Notes under the pieces: generated by a model
The model's input: the letters and a program-made list of their open reading frames with translations, nothing else
Databases searched by the model: none
Told to the model about the DNA's origin: nothing
Shown here: positions 7,925 through 18,099 of the stretch, piece by piece
How positions within the stretch are numbered: the stretch's first letter is position 1
Layout: every line of letters starts with the position of its first letter
Source: Chryseobacterium sp. JAH
GTDB taxonomy: Bacteria > Bacteroidota > Bacteroidia > Flavobacteriales > Weeksellaceae
Length of the DNA: 64,000 nt
NCBI RefSeq assembly: GCF_001507335.1
Contig: NZ_LMAH01000007.1
Coordinates: 62,001-126,000 of the forward strand
Direction of reading: 5' to 3'
Program-made: the position numbers and the translations under genes

Positions 7925-10738
7925 TTAAATTACTATGTTAACAATACGATGTGGCACTACAATAATCTTTTTGGGTATTTTTCCTTCCAAAATTTCCATC
8001 ATTTTGTCATTTTGAAGCACTAAATCTTCCACTTCCTTTGCAGAAAGTTGTGCAGAGAGTGAAATTTTGAACTTCATCTTACCATTTACGCTTACAGGAT
8101 AATTAATTTCATCTTCAATTAGGTACTCTTCGTTAAGTTCTGGGAACTTTTCAAATTCAATCGACTTGCTGTGACCAAGCAAATACCATACCTCTTCACA
8201 AATATGTGGGGCGTAAGGGGAAATTATAACGGCTAAAGGTTCTAAAATATTGCGTTTATTGCATTTTAATTTCTGTAACTCATTGACAGCAATCATAAAT
8301 GAAGAAACTGATGTATTGAAAGAAAAATTTTCAATATCATAAACCACCTTCTTTATTAAGGTATGAAGTACTTTATATTCATCTTTTGTAGGTTCTTCTT
8401 CAGAAACTTCAAAAGTATCTCCGTTGAAATACAAATTCCAGAATTTTTTCAGGAAACCGTAAACTCCACTTAAACCTTGTGTATTCCAAGGCTTGGATTG
8501 CTCTAACGGACCTAAGAACATTTCATACAATCTTAAACCGTCTGCTCCGTATTCTTCACAGATATCGTCAGGATTTACCACATTATATTTTGATTTGGAC
8601 ATTTTTTCTACTTCACGACCTGTGATGTATTTTCCGTCTTCCAAAATAAATTCCGCATCAGCATAATCCGGTCTCCAAGATTTAAATACTTCTGTGTCTA
8701 ATTCGTCAGTTGTTCCTTTCAATAAAGAAACATCAACATGAATTGCTTGAGTTTTATATTCTTTTGCTAAATTTTTAGAAACATATTGATTGGTTCCTTC
8801 AATTCTATATACAAAAGCACTCATCCCCAAAATCATCCCCTGATTAATCAACTTTTGGAAAGGCTCATCTTGATTAATATATCCTCTGTCTTTTAAGAAC
8901 ATATTCCAGAAACGCGAATACAATAAGTGTCCGGTTGCATGTTCGCTACCTCCTATATATAAATCGACTTGTCCCCAATAATCCGAGAGTTCTTTTTTAG
9001 CAAAAACCTCATCGTTATTCGGATCCATATATCTAAGGAAATACCAAGAGCTTCCCGCCCAACCCGGCATTGTAGATAATTCTAATGGAAATACAGTTTT
9101 GTCATCAATTAAATCTGTAGCCACCACTTTCTGATTGGCTTCATCCCATGCAAAAGTTTTAGAATTCCCCAATGGTGGATCACCATCTTCTGTCGGTAAA
9201 TATTTTTCAACTTCAGGAAGTTCCAGAGGCAAAGCAGAATTTGGCAATGTGTAAGGCATTCCTTCCTTATAATATATAGGAACCGGCTCGCCCCAATAAC
9301 GCTGTCTTGAAAAAATCGCATCACGCTGTCTGTAGTTTGTTGTTCCGTGACCAATTCCCTTGTTTTCTATTTCAGCAATTATTTTTGATTTTGCATCATT
9401 ATAAGGTAAGCTGTTTAAAAAATCTGAATTTACACAGACAGAATCTTTAGAATCAAAAGATTGTTCCTGAACGTCTTCTTCAGTTTCTACAACTTTTATA
9501 ATTTCTAAATTAAATTTCTTTGCAAATCTATGATCACGCTCATCATGTGCAGGAACAGCCATTACAGCTCCAGTTCCGTAGCCCATTAATACATAATCTG
9601 AAATATAGATCGGCATCTTTTTTCCACTAAACGGATTCACCGCATAACTTCCCGTGAAAGCGCCACTCACGTTTTTCACGTCAGCCATTCTATCACGTTC
9701 GGTTTTCTTAGAAGTTTCTTCTATATATGTATCTACTTCAACTTTTTGTTCTGCAGTTGTAACATTTTCCACTAAAGGATTTTCCGGAGCCAATACCATA
9801 AAGGTTGCTCCAAAAATTGTATCAGGTCTTGTTGTGAAGACCTCAACGATTTCGTCATGACCTTCAACATTAAACTTAACCTGAGCTCCCTGAGATTTTC
9901 CGATCCAGTATTCCTGAGAATCTTTTAAGGGTTGTGGCCAGTCAAGAGTTTTTAATCCTTGTAGCAATCTTTCAGAGTAAGCAGAAATCCTCATACTCCA
10001 TTGCATCATTTTCTTTTGAAAAACCGGAAAACCTCCTCTTTCAGATTTTCCGTCTTTTACCTCATCATTAGCTAAAACAGTTCCTAATGCAGGGCACCAG
10101 TTTACGGTGGTTTCAGCTCTGTAAGACAAACGGTAATTTAATAAGATATCTTCTTTATCAATTTCAGATGCAGTTTTCCATTCATCTGCTGTGAAATTTA
10201 ATTCATCGTTTTGGTTGGCATTTAATCCTTCTGTTCCTTTTTCTTCAAAATGTTTAATCAAAGTTTCAATTGATTCTGCCGTGTCTCTATCTTTATTATA
10301 CCATGAATGGAACAATTCAATAAAAATCCACTGCGTCCATTTATAATAAGAGGGGTCGGAAGTTCTTACTTCTCTGCTCCAATCGAATGAAAAACCTATT
10401 TTTCTTAACTGCTCCTCGTATCTCGTAATGTTTTGCTCAGTGGTGATTGCAGGATGCTGCCCAGTCTGAATTGCATACTGCTCAGCAGGAAGTCCGAAAC
10501 TATCGTAACCGACAGGATGTAGCACATTAAAACCCTGATGTCTTTTATATCTTGCATAAATGTCTGACGCAATATACCCCAGCGGATGCCCCACGTGAAG
10601 TCCTGCTCCCGATGGATACGGAAACATATCGAGCACGTAAAATTTTGGTTTATCTGTTGAATCGGAAGTCTTGTAGGTTTGGTTGTCTTCCCAATATTTC
10701 TGCCACTTTTTTTCTATCTGCTGATGGTCGTAAAACAT
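7925..10738 (-). CDS. leuS: Leucine--tRNA ligase
   Basis: A 937-residue class I aminoacyl-tRNA synthetase. The HIGH motif appears as HVGH at residues 48-51, inside [17 protein letters not shown]. The large editing domain occupies roughly residues 280-480 ([35 protein letters not shown]). KMSKS is at 712-716 followed by KYNVVNPDD, and an anticodon-binding domain forms the C-terminus. An insertion around residues 150-200 ([17 protein letters not shown]) is longer than in E. coli LeuS, consistent with the greater total length. Monocistronic, with a putative promoter 29 bases upstream. Confidence 0.97.
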   Translation of the reverse strand: MFYDHQQIEKKWQKYWEDNQTYKTSDSTDKPKFYVLDMFPYPSGAGLHVGHPLGYIASDIYARYKRHQGFNVLHPVGYDSFGLPAEQYAIQTGQHPAITTEQNITRYEEQLRKIGFSFDWSREVRTSDPSYYKWTQWIFIELFHSWYNKDRDTAESIETLIKHFEEKGTEGLNANQNDELNFTADEWKTASEIDKEDILLNYRLSYRAETTVNWCPALGTVLANDEVKDGKSERGGFPVFQKKMMQWSMRISAYSERLLQGLKTLDWPQPLKDSQEYWIGKSQGAQVKFNVEGHDEIVEVFTTRPDTIFGATFMVLAPENPLVENVTTAEQKVEVDTYIEETSKKTERDRMADVKNVSGAFTGSYAVNPFSGKKMPIYISDYVLMGYGTGAVMAVPAHDERDHRFAKKFNLEIIKVVETEEDVQEQSFDSKDSVCVNSDFLNSLPYNDAKSKIIAEIENKGIGHGTTNYRQRDAIFSRQRYWGEPVPIYYKEGMPYTLPNSALPLELPEVEKYLPTEDGDPPLGNSKTFAWDEANQKVVATDLIDDKTVFPLELSTMPGWAGSSWYFLRYMDPNNDEVFAKKELSDYWGQVDLYIGGSEHATGHLLYSRFWNMFLKDRGYINQDEPFQKLINQGMILGMSAFVYRIEGTNQYVSKNLAKEYKTQAIHVDVSLLKGTTDELDTEVFKSWRPDYADAEFILEDGKYITGREVEKMSKSKYNVVNPDDICEEYGADGLRLYEMFLGPLEQSKPWNTQGLSGVYGFLKKFWNLYFNGDTFEVSEEEPTKDEYKVLHTLIKKVVYDIENFSFNTSVSSFMIAVNELQKLKCNKRNILEPLAVIISPYAPHICEEVWYLLGHSKSIEFEKFPELNEEYLIEDEINYPVSVNGKMKFKISLSAQLSAKEVEDLVLQNDKMMEILEGKIPKKIIVVPHRIVNIVI

Positions 10739-10766
10739 TCTTTTAATTATATATTATATGATTTCA

Positions 10767-10774
10767 CAAATTTA
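10767..10774 (-). promoter_or_regulatory. Putative -7 element for leuS
   Basis: Minus-strand TAAATTTG (TANNTTTG), 29 bases before the leuS ATG. No spaced TTG partner is evident. Confidence 0.5.
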
Positions 10775-10859
10775 GTGTTTTTTATAAAAAAAATCTGGAC
10801 TAAAATGACAGTGTGTAAGTAAATTTAACTTAAAAAAGAATTGTGAGATTTAATTCAGA

Positions 10860-12473
10860 TTATTTTGCAATTATTACCTTGGAAGAATATATTTTTCCGT
10901 CGTGGTTTATATTTAATATATAATTTCCGTCTGCAAGTTTTCCTACAAAAATACTTATCTTTCCATTTGAAAATAATTGAGATTCCGAATGAACTTTCCT
11001 GCCGGATACATCGAATAGACTAACCTCAGCATTTTTACTAAAACCCGGAATTTCTATATTGATGTAATCTTTAGCAGGATTTGGATATATCCTCACATCC
11101 TTAATAGATGTCGCTTCTCCTGTCCCTAAAGCGGTACAAACCGCAGAAGCCACACTCGTAGTTTTCACCAAATCAACCTTAGTACCTGGAGTAACAAAAC
11201 TTTGAAGCTCAGCAGAAGCGATCAGTCCGGAATCTGCGCCAAGCCAGTCCTGCATCAAAGAAGCGAAAATCTGCCTGTAATCGTATCTTCTCTGACTCTG
11301 ATTGTAGTAATAACTTGTGGCATTGGTGAAGAGCGGATGATCTCCCATAATACCTCCGGCAATATTACTTCCAACAATGAAAAACGGAGCCAAATCTCCA
11401 TGATCCGTTCCTAAACTGGCGTTTTCTCTTACCTGTCTTCCAAATTCACTGAAAGAAACCGTCAATATTTTATTACCTATTCCCAGAGCTTCTATGTCCG
11501 TTTGAAAAGCCGCTATCGAATTCGAAATATCACCCAATAGATTGGCGTGATTCCCTAGTTGGGTACTTCCCGACTGAATTTGATTCACATGCGTATCAAA
11601 ACCTCCTAAATTTACTTGGAAAATTTTAGTTTTACTCCCTCCCTTTATTAATCTCGCTACCACTTTCAGCTGTTTCCCCAAACTTGAATTCGGGTAGGTG
11701 ACTGTGGAATTATTTCCGGCATTAAAAACCTGCATCACACGGTTGTAATAGCTATCCATACTTGTGGCAACACCTTTGATATAATTTAAAAGATCATTAT
11801 ACTGAGAACTTGTCGGCACAATCAGCGAATTAAAAAGTGTAGTTTGAAAACCTGTAAGATTATATTCTATATTTTTTTCTAACGTATGTTCATAAAAAAG
11901 ACAAGGATTCAGGTTTCCCAGCTGAATTGCAAGAGGATCGGGACTTTGGGTGGTAGGATTTCCCGCAAGCCCGGGATAAAGTCCACCCAAATACCTTCCA
12001 AAAATACCATCCAGAAGATCCTGATTATTCGAACCGTCTTTCCCCGCAAACATGAGATTTTCAGATCTGAAATGTGAGTAATTAGGATTAGGATACCCTA
12101 CCCCATTCATTAAGGTTAATTTCCCTGAGTCATAAAGTGATTTAAAGCCAGTCATAGAAGGGTGTAGCCCCACTTGCTTGGTAGAAGCAACCGTACTGTC
12201 TAAATTTATATACGCCCCTGTCCCTGTATTGGCTATTTTGATATTGGGACGAAGATTTGCATATGTATCATACTGACTAACGGGAATTACCGTATTCAAT
12301 CCATCATTAGCTCCGGCCATCCGTAAAATCACCAAAACCCTTTCATTCACTGCATCACAACTTACATTGAAATCTAAAAACTGATTTAAAAATCTGGTAG
12401 GCATCCCATTGAGCAAAAAAGGCGTTCCTACTCCCGCCAAAGAAGCCATCTGTAAAAACTTTCTTCTGTCCAT
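10860..12473 (-). CDS. DUF1501 family protein with Tat-like signal and T9SS sorting domain
   Basis: 537 residues. The start MDRRKFLQMASLAGVGTPFL has the RRxFLQ pattern of a twin-arginine signal. The body matches DUF1501 (VLVILRMAGANDGLNTVIP near the start; FGRQVRENASLGTDHGDLAP in the middle), a family related to alkaline-phosphatase/sulfatase folds without an assigned reaction. The C-terminal 80 or so residues are a T9SS type A sorting domain: IYPNPAKDYINIEIPG, LFDVSGRKV, and a terminal KVIIAK. It follows the DUF1800 gene by two bases and is surely cotranscribed. The paired families often co-occur; their joint function is unknown. Confidence 0.88.
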   Translation of the reverse strand: MDRRKFLQMASLAGVGTPFLLNGMPTRFLNQFLDFNVSCDAVNERVLVILRMAGANDGLNTVIPVSQYDTYANLRPNIKIANTGTGAYINLDSTVASTKQVGLHPSMTGFKSLYDSGKLTLMNGVGYPNPNYSHFRSENLMFAGKDGSNNQDLLDGIFGRYLGGLYPGLAGNPTTQSPDPLAIQLGNLNPCLFYEHTLEKNIEYNLTGFQTTLFNSLIVPTSSQYNDLLNYIKGVATSMDSYYNRVMQVFNAGNNSTVTYPNSSLGKQLKVVARLIKGGSKTKIFQVNLGGFDTHVNQIQSGSTQLGNHANLLGDISNSIAAFQTDIEALGIGNKILTVSFSEFGRQVRENASLGTDHGDLAPFFIVGSNIAGGIMGDHPLFTNATSYYYNQSQRRYDYRQIFASLMQDWLGADSGLIASAELQSFVTPGTKVDLVKTTSVASAVCTALGTGEATSIKDVRIYPNPAKDYINIEIPGFSKNAEVSLFDVSGRKVHSESQLFSNGKISIFVGKLADGNYILNINHDGKIYSSKVIIAK

Positions 12474-12475
12474 GA

Positions 12476-14107
12476 TTACATTATTTGAAATTCTGGTGAT
12501 TTTATAAGTGCTTTTACCAATCGATCAATTGGAATTTTTACGTTAGTGGCCGTGCCTGTATTAACGTAATTATTCCATTCGTTAAGCCAGTTTGTGAGAC
12601 TTAATCCGTTTAAAAATATTGTCTTAAAATAATTCAGTCTGTCTGTCGGAGGGATATCTACAAATAAAAGTTCACAAAAATTAGAGACTAAAACATCCGC
12701 ATTTCCCGGATTTTGAAAATAACCACTGTCTTTCACAAAAGTCGGAAGATTCAATTTAAATAAAAAACCGTTTTGCGTGTTTCCATTAATCAAAATATCA
12801 ATAGAATTATTGTATCTGATTCTGAGAGACGATGTAGTGATCCAGTTTTTATCATAGTTCGGACTGCTTGAATATGCAGCGTAACCGTTCACAGTCTGCG
12901 GTCTAAAAACCGGCATCCCAGTATTCTGAGAATAATTTGCAAATATAGACAAGTAACCGTGCAATGCTTTCGGATTTACCGAATAAGCGGGCATTGAAAG
13001 ATTCAAGAGCGTAAACATATTAAAATAAAGCTCCAAAGGACTTTTCACCAGTGCGCCTATGGTTTGATCGGCATAGATGCTGTCTTCTTCGTCATAAAAG
13101 TGTTTACTGGAGAGCAATGTTTGTATAACCGGCAAAATTTGATAATTATTATTCTTCAACTGAGCTGCCAGAGGAACAATAATATTATCTTCGATATCCG
13201 CAGTAATCGTCCGTCCTACGAAATATCTATACATTCTTCTGCAATAGGCTTTTGCCGTCTCTGTCTGATTAAAAATCATATTGATAAAATTCTGAAATTC
13301 TATCTGAATGTTATCAACAGTTGTCCCTCCATTAATTGTAGCATTGAATGCAGGGCTGAAAGTTTTATTGGTTAAATCATGTGTACTGACATTGATGAAG
13401 CCCTGAGGAATTTTTGTCACAGGATCTACGTTATTAATTCTTGCCGTTTTATTTAGCTGAACCGCCGATGTTAGCGTAAAGCCCGTAAGTACTTTAGCCG
13501 CCTGCTGTACATCAGCTTCTGTATAATTTGTATAATTTCCTGTTCCGATTTGTGGGCCTTTCAGAATGGTAAACAATTCTAAAAACTCCCGGGCGTAATT
13601 CTGGTTCGGACTGTTTTTCTGATTTACATTGTTATTCAGGTAAGTCAGCATTCTTGGATTGAGTGTTATCCGCACTGCTAAATCTTTTAAACTTCCATTA
13701 GCATGAAACCTTAAAAGCTCTTTGTAATCAAAATTGGTAAAAAAACTCGCATCATTATCAGTTACAAACAGCAAATGTAGCCAATAGACAATTTTATATT
13801 GTGCAGACGGACTTTTCAATGCCTGATACATCCACCAATAATTATCATACATTACTGAATTACTGGTACTTAAAGTATCTGTAATCGTCGGAGCGACAAA
13901 CGTCGGAACAATGGTTTCCCCATTATCATTGAGAGGACTTGCCGGAACGGGGTTATCAAAAACAAACAATTCCGCAAGAGCCTGAGCGGGAGTTTTTAAA
14001 GCATATTCATTAATTCTTGCCTTCGTAATATTATACGTCGTTCTACGCAGGAGATGATAGGCATTCAACGAGCCTAAAACTGTTGTTTTTGGTGTTAAAC
14101 TAGACAT
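12476..14107 (-). CDS. DUF1800 family protein
   Basis: 543 residues. DUF1800 features include an N-terminal HLLRRTTYNITK and KIVYWLHLLFVTDND, then NYAREFLELFTIL, YTEADVQQAAKVLTGF, and RRMYRYFVGRTIT further on. I see no clear signal peptide or sorting domain, in contrast to the DUF1501 partner just downstream. The family is widespread and usually encoded next to DUF1501; function is unassigned. First gene of a two-gene operon. Confidence 0.88.
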   Translation of the reverse strand: MSSLTPKTTVLGSLNAYHLLRRTTYNITKARINEYALKTPAQALAELFVFDNPVPASPLNDNGETIVPTFVAPTITDTLSTSNSVMYDNYWWMYQALKSPSAQYKIVYWLHLLFVTDNDASFFTNFDYKELLRFHANGSLKDLAVRITLNPRMLTYLNNNVNQKNSPNQNYAREFLELFTILKGPQIGTGNYTNYTEADVQQAAKVLTGFTLTSAVQLNKTARINNVDPVTKIPQGFINVSTHDLTNKTFSPAFNATINGGTTVDNIQIEFQNFINMIFNQTETAKAYCRRMYRYFVGRTITADIEDNIIVPLAAQLKNNNYQILPVIQTLLSSKHFYDEEDSIYADQTIGALVKSPLELYFNMFTLLNLSMPAYSVNPKALHGYLSIFANYSQNTGMPVFRPQTVNGYAAYSSSPNYDKNWITTSSLRIRYNNSIDILINGNTQNGFLFKLNLPTFVKDSGYFQNPGNADVLVSNFCELLFVDIPPTDRLNYFKTIFLNGLSLTNWLNEWNNYVNTGTATNVKIPIDRLVKALIKSPEFQIM

Positions 14108-14320
14108 GTGAATTGTATTAATGTTTAGTAAAAATAATAAATAATTAACAACGAATAATACATTATTTTACCACATTATTATTTTATTTGAAAAACATCA
14201 AAATACCTAATAACACTTCAGCTTATTGAAAACAGCTATTTAGATGAGTAAAAATAAAATATCATACAAAATATTACTTTAAAAAACAGAATTTACAGTT
14301 CTTTGAGGCTTATCCTTCGC

Positions 14321-14348
14321 ACAAAAAAACTCCAGCAAAACTGGAGTT
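14321..14348 (-). terminator. Terminator after the lipocalin-like gene
   Basis: Eight-base stem AACTCCAG (14328-14335) with CTGGAGTT (14341-14348) around CAAAA. On the minus strand it runs into a T tract. The rest of the 14108-14378 gap is AT-rich with no recognised element. Confidence 0.8.
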
Positions 14349-14378
14349 ATATTAATAAACAATAAAGATTTTTGTAAA

Positions 14379-14852
14379 CTATTGAGCGACTCTTTTAAAA
14401 GTATACGTTGTAGCTTTGTACAAATCCGGGTCTGTATCATCTTCAATTTTAAGATTCATGGTTTCAGCATTTAGATCAACAATCTTTCCTTTCTCTGTAA
14501 CCACAGTTCCCTGGTATTTTATTTCGAAATTCTTTTCGGTTTTGTTATAAGTATAGTTGAAGTTACGTACAGAAATCGTTGAGCAAGTCAAAGGCGAACC
14601 TGCTTCGTCTTTATTTGTTCTTTTTCCAGAATTATTTTCATTAAACACCCATGTTGATTCTTGCTGACAAGAAGTGTATACAATTTCATCAGAAACACCT
14701 ACACCGTTAAGATCCACTTCAGTTCTTACTTCGGCAACCGGCTTCCATGTTCCTACAATAGGAAACTCTTGTACAGTCTCTTCGTCATCGTTACATGCGG
14801 TAGTAGCTACCATTAATGATAAACCTGCAAATAATAATGCTAATTTCTTCAT
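14379..14852 (-). CDS. Lipocalin-like lipoprotein
   Basis: 157 residues beginning MKKLALLFAGLSLMVATTAC, a lipoprotein signal, followed by an acidic tether NDDEETVQ. The mature domain opens with the FPIVGTWKPV motif common to Bacteroidota lipocalin-like proteins and alternates short beta strands to the end (TTYTFKRVAQ). Likely an outer-membrane or periplasm-anchored protein; ligand unknown. Single gene with its own terminator, divergent from the glycosyltransferase at 14999. Confidence 0.8.
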   Translation of the reverse strand: MKKLALLFAGLSLMVATTACNDDEETVQEFPIVGTWKPVAEVRTEVDLNGVGVSDEIVYTSCQQESTWVFNENNSGKRTNKDEAGSPLTCSTISVRNFNYTYNKTEKNFEIKYQGTVVTEKGKIVDLNAETMNLKIEDDTDPDLYKATTYTFKRVAQ

Positions 14853-14977
14853 ATATCAAATTTTTCAAGGTATAAAATTATGATTTTTTATTAAAATTCC
14901 ACTATTTTTTTTGAATTTTGGAATCATAATTTGTATTTTATTGAAAATCGTACTTTTAAAGACCATTTTCAAACCCT

Positions 14978-14985
14978 TATATTTG
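14978..14985 (+). promoter_or_regulatory. Putative -7 element for the glycosyltransferase at 14999
   Basis: TATATTTG fits TANNTTTG, 13 bases before the ATG, implying a very short leader. Confidence 0.45.
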
Positions 14986-14998
14986 TAAAAAATACTGA

Positions 14999-15751
14999 AT
15001 GCCTGAAGTTTCTATCATCACTCCCTGCTACAATTCTTCAAAATTTCTGGAAGAAACGATTGCATCTGTACAGAGTCAGAATTTTAAGGATTGGGAATGG
15101 CTGATTACAGATGATAGATCCTCAGACAATTCGGTAGAGATCATCCGGAAACTAAACGATCCAAGAATAAAACTAACGATTGCAGAAAAAAATGGAGGTG
15201 CCGGCCATGCACGAAATATCTCTCTTAAAAACGCAACAGGAAGATTCATTACTTTTCTTGATGCTGATGACTTCTGGGAATCTAATTTTCTGGAAGAAAT
15301 GATCAATTTTATGAAGCAAGAAAATGCAGAAATCGCCTACTCAAACTATGCAAGATGTGACGAAAATTTAATTCCGAAAATTGAAGATTTCCAGGCAGAT
15401 AAAGATGTTAATTTTAATAACTTACTGAAGACTTGCCGCCTTTCTCTCCTTTCGTCGATGTACGATTCTAAAAGGGTGGGAATAGAATATTTTCCTGAAG
15501 ACAGCAAACGCGAAGATCATGTCATGTGGTTGAATTTGCTGAAGAAAATACCTATTGGGAAACCGCTTCCAAAGACTATGGCAAAATATAGAATGCATGC
15601 AACAAGCGTTTCTCGAAAAAAACAGACTATCGTGAAAGACCAATATTTAGTCTACAAAGATTTCATGAATTTTTCAACATTAAAATCTTTGTATTACACT
15701 GCCAATTGGGCATTCAACGGTTTTTTAAAATACTCAAAAATATTTAATTAA
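14999..15751 (+). CDS. Family 2 glycosyltransferase
   Basis: 250 residues with a GT-A fold N-terminus: VSIITPCYNSSKFLEETIAS, DDRSSDNSVEII, then the metal/nucleotide-sugar motif FLDADDFWE at about residue 90. Predicted to add a sugar to a surface glycan or lipid carrier; donor and acceptor cannot be told. The stop codon shares one base with the start of the next gene (TAATG), so the two are coupled. It lies outside the main glycosyltransferase block at 42-54 kb. Confidence 0.85.
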   Translation: MPEVSIITPCYNSSKFLEETIASVQSQNFKDWEWLITDDRSSDNSVEIIRKLNDPRIKLTIAEKNGGAGHARNISLKNATGRFITFLDADDFWESNFLEEMINFMKQENAEIAYSNYARCDENLIPKIEDFQADKDVNFNNLLKTCRLSLLSSMYDSKRVGIEYFPEDSKREDHVMWLNLLKKIPIGKPLPKTMAKYRMHATSVSRKKQTIVKDQYLVYKDFMNFSTLKSLYYTANWAFNGFLKYSKIFN

Positions 15752-16377
15752 TGGAATATTCAAAAGAATTCAAAGCTGCGCTGAGTAATTTTTCATCAAT
15801 TGAAAAAGACCGTCTGATTTTCCGTTTGTTGAAAAAAGATAAACTTTTATCTAAAAAACTTTATTTTGAACTCATTGACACTGAAACAACCGATCAGAAG
15901 AGAGCCCAAATGGAAGAACAGATTGAAGAAAAAACTCTTTTGACTGAAAAGTATATAGGAAATCCTAAATATTTTTTGGTTCTCATCAGAAAGATGAGCG
16001 CTGAAATTACTGAGCATGTAAAAATTACAACTGATAAATTTGGAGACATTTATCTGCAGCTTTTTTTGGTCGATAAAATTTTAGAAAGCAACGATAAGCT
16101 TAATCATCAAAGGTTTGATAATATTTATAAGCTCTACATTTACCTTATTAATAAACTCCTGAAAGCTATTATTTCAATCAAAAAACTGGATGAAGATTAC
16201 TGGATGGAACTCAAAGACGTACTAGAAAGTATAGAATCAAAAATTCATGAGAACAGATATTTTGAAAAACTTTGCATTAATAACAGTTTTGATTTTAATT
16301 GGCTGACTGTGGAAAAAATTCCTGATCATTTAGACTTAATAGTAAAAGACATTAAAAGTCAGGGATTCCTAAAGTGA
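15751..16377 (+). CDS. Hypothetical protein coupled to a glycosyltransferase
   Basis: 208 residues, strongly helical and charged, with Lys/Glu-rich stretches (LFRLLKKDKLLSKKLYFEL-like composition at residues 20-45) and no signal or membrane segment. I do not recognise a family. Its ATG overlaps the stop of the preceding glycosyltransferase by one base. Its 3' end overlaps the convergent Kdo transferase gene by 9 bases. A cytoplasmic partner role is a guess from the coupling. Confidence 0.75.
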   Translation: MEYSKEFKAALSNFSSIEKDRLIFRLLKKDKLLSKKLYFELIDTETTDQKRAQMEEQIEEKTLLTEKYIGNPKYFLVLIRKMSAEITEHVKITTDKFGDIYLQLFLVDKILESNDKLNHQRFDNIYKLYIYLINKLLKAIISIKKLDEDYWMELKDVLESIESKIHENRYFEKLCINNSFDFNWLTVEKIPDHLDLIVKDIKSQGFLK

Positions 16378-17607
16378 TACAATTTTCTTGAGAATTAATT
16401 CTGATGAATTCGGCTGCTCAGCAACAAATTTTCCGGCATTTGCCGACATCATTTCCAGCTCTTCATTATTATTTAAAAGATAAAGAACAAATTCTGCAGC
16501 TTCATTTTCACGCTCAAAGGATTTTCCGCCTTCAGCAGCAATTAAATTATCCGCTTCCGGATTTTTATTGTAATGATTTCCAAAAACTACAGGAACTTCA
16601 AATGTTGCCGCTTCCAGAATATTATGCAGGCCAGAATCATGAAAACCACCCCCTACAACTGCAATATCTGCATTAGAATACAGTTTTGAAAGCAAACCAA
16701 TACTATCGATAATTAGAGTTTGAGAGTCGGAAATTTTGAGAGTCGGGGAGTTTTTCAAACTGCTATAGAGAACTGCGTTGGCAAAAATTTCCTTTAAATA
16801 CTCTACCCTTTTTAAATCATGGGGAGCGATGATTAATTTTACATTTTGATTTTTTTCGGAAATCATTTTTGCCAATTTCTCTTCAGCCTGCCACGAACTT
16901 CCGAAGACAACTGTTTTTTTACCCCCGATAAATTCTTTGATGAAATCAACATGATTGTCACGGGTTTTCAAGTGCTTTACACGGTCAAATCTTGTATCAC
17001 CAGTCACCGAAGAATTCTGAAGACCTATACTTTTAGCCAAAAGATATGAATGTTTTGTTTGGTGAAAAAACCAATCAACATTTTTGCTCAGCTGCTTTAC
17101 AAACCATTTCCCATATGAAGTAAAAAATGATTGATTTTCATAGAATAAAGCGGAAATCACAAATGTTTTGACCTGATTATTTTTCAGTTCCTGAAGCAGA
17201 TTGTACCAGTAGTCATACTTCACCGTAAAAAATAGTTCAATGTTTAGGTGAGAAATAAATTCTTTTACTTTTTTCTTCGTATCGAAAGGTAGGTAACAGA
17301 TGACATCAGCAATATTTTTCTTTTTTATCACATTTTCATAACCGGAAGGCGAAAAAAAAGTCACCAAGACTTTATGAGCCGGAAACTGACCTTTAAGCTT
17401 TTCTAAAACCGGAAGACCCTGCTCGTACTCGCCTAAACTTGCAGCATGCATCCAAATAACTTTATCTGAAGTTGAGATGGAAGATTTCACACGGCCATAA
17501 GACTCTTTCCGTCCTTCAACTCCTTTTTTAGTTTTATCATTAAATAACGAAAAAACTTTCATTCCGAAAATGAGAAGTTGGATGAAAAAATTATATATAA
17601 ATGACAT
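16369..17607 (-). CDS. waaA: 3-deoxy-D-manno-octulosonic acid (Kdo) transferase
   Basis: 412 residues from MSFIYNF; a longer frame would overlap the upstream gene and add a non-conserved stretch. The N-terminal hydrophobic helix (residues 1-20) anchors it to the inner membrane. The catalytic region IWMHAASLGEYEQGLPVLEK contains the conserved Glu, and the C-terminal donor site GGGFHDSGLHNILEAATFEV is typical of GT30. It transfers Kdo from CMP-Kdo to the lipid A precursor. Last gene of an NlpC/P60 - DUF1648 - waaA unit, 7 bases after the DUF1648 gene. Confidence 0.92.
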   Translation of the reverse strand: MSFIYNFFIQLLIFGMKVFSLFNDKTKKGVEGRKESYGRVKSSISTSDKVIWMHAASLGEYEQGLPVLEKLKGQFPAHKVLVTFFSPSGYENVIKKKNIADVICYLPFDTKKKVKEFISHLNIELFFTVKYDYWYNLLQELKNNQVKTFVISALFYENQSFFTSYGKWFVKQLSKNVDWFFHQTKHSYLLAKSIGLQNSSVTGDTRFDRVKHLKTRDNHVDFIKEFIGGKKTVVFGSSWQAEEKLAKMISEKNQNVKLIIAPHDLKRVEYLKEIFANAVLYSSLKNSPTLKISDSQTLIIDSIGLLSKLYSNADIAVVGGGFHDSGLHNILEAATFEVPVVFGNHYNKNPEADNLIAAEGGKSFERENEAAEFVLYLLNNNEELEMMSANAGKFVAEQPNSSELILKKIVSL

Positions 17608-17614
17608 TTGAAAA

Positions 17615-18082
17615 TTATTTAAACTGAGCGCTGACAATAAAGACAGCAATTAGGCTTCCAATGATGGACAACAAGATGGTTGAAAAAGGAACTCTCGCTT
17701 TTGCTTCATCATCAAGAGCATATCTGAAGGTAAAGTCTTGACTGTTCAGGAAAATGAGGACAACCAAAACGAACAACCATCTTATAAAGAAATTCATGAT
17801 AAAAAACTGAACGTCACGATTAGCATCTGTAATCTCAACAGGATAATTGGCAGATTCCGGAGAACGTATTAAAAAGAGGATACCTATATAAAAAACTACA
17901 CTTAAAATTGGCGTAAAGAAGTACCATTTTTTATTTCCAAAATTGTCGGCTTTGCCTTCAACATCAAAATGAGTGGGAATAACTTGCGGTAAAGATTTAT
18001 AATTTTTCAGGGTAAACCACCAAAGAAAAATAACCAATCCGAGATTGAGAAAATCAAATAAGATAAATAATGCATCACCCAT
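17615..18082 (-). CDS. DUF1648-type membrane protein
   Basis: 155 residues with about four hydrophobic helices: ALFILFDFLNLGLVIFLWWF (N-terminal), FTPILSVVFYIGILFLI, a third around FIRWLFVLVVLIFLN, and a last one near the C-terminus (ILLSIIGSLIAVFIVSA). The segment LPQVIPTHFDVEGKADNFGN is the DUF1648 signature, shared with SdpI-like proteins. Function unknown. It lies 17 bases after the NlpC/P60 gene and 7 bases before waaA. Confidence 0.8.
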   Translation of the reverse strand: MGDALFILFDFLNLGLVIFLWWFTLKNYKSLPQVIPTHFDVEGKADNFGNKKWYFFTPILSVVFYIGILFLIRSPESANYPVEITDANRDVQFFIMNFFIRWLFVLVVLIFLNSQDFTFRYALDDEAKARVPFSTILLSIIGSLIAVFIVSAQFK

Positions 18083-18099
18083 TGAATAGCTATTTGAAT

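Noticed and set aside
7814-8023. Plus-strand frame of 69 codons overlapping the 3' end of leuS.
   Set aside because: Low-complexity, overlaps leuS, no promoter or family signal.
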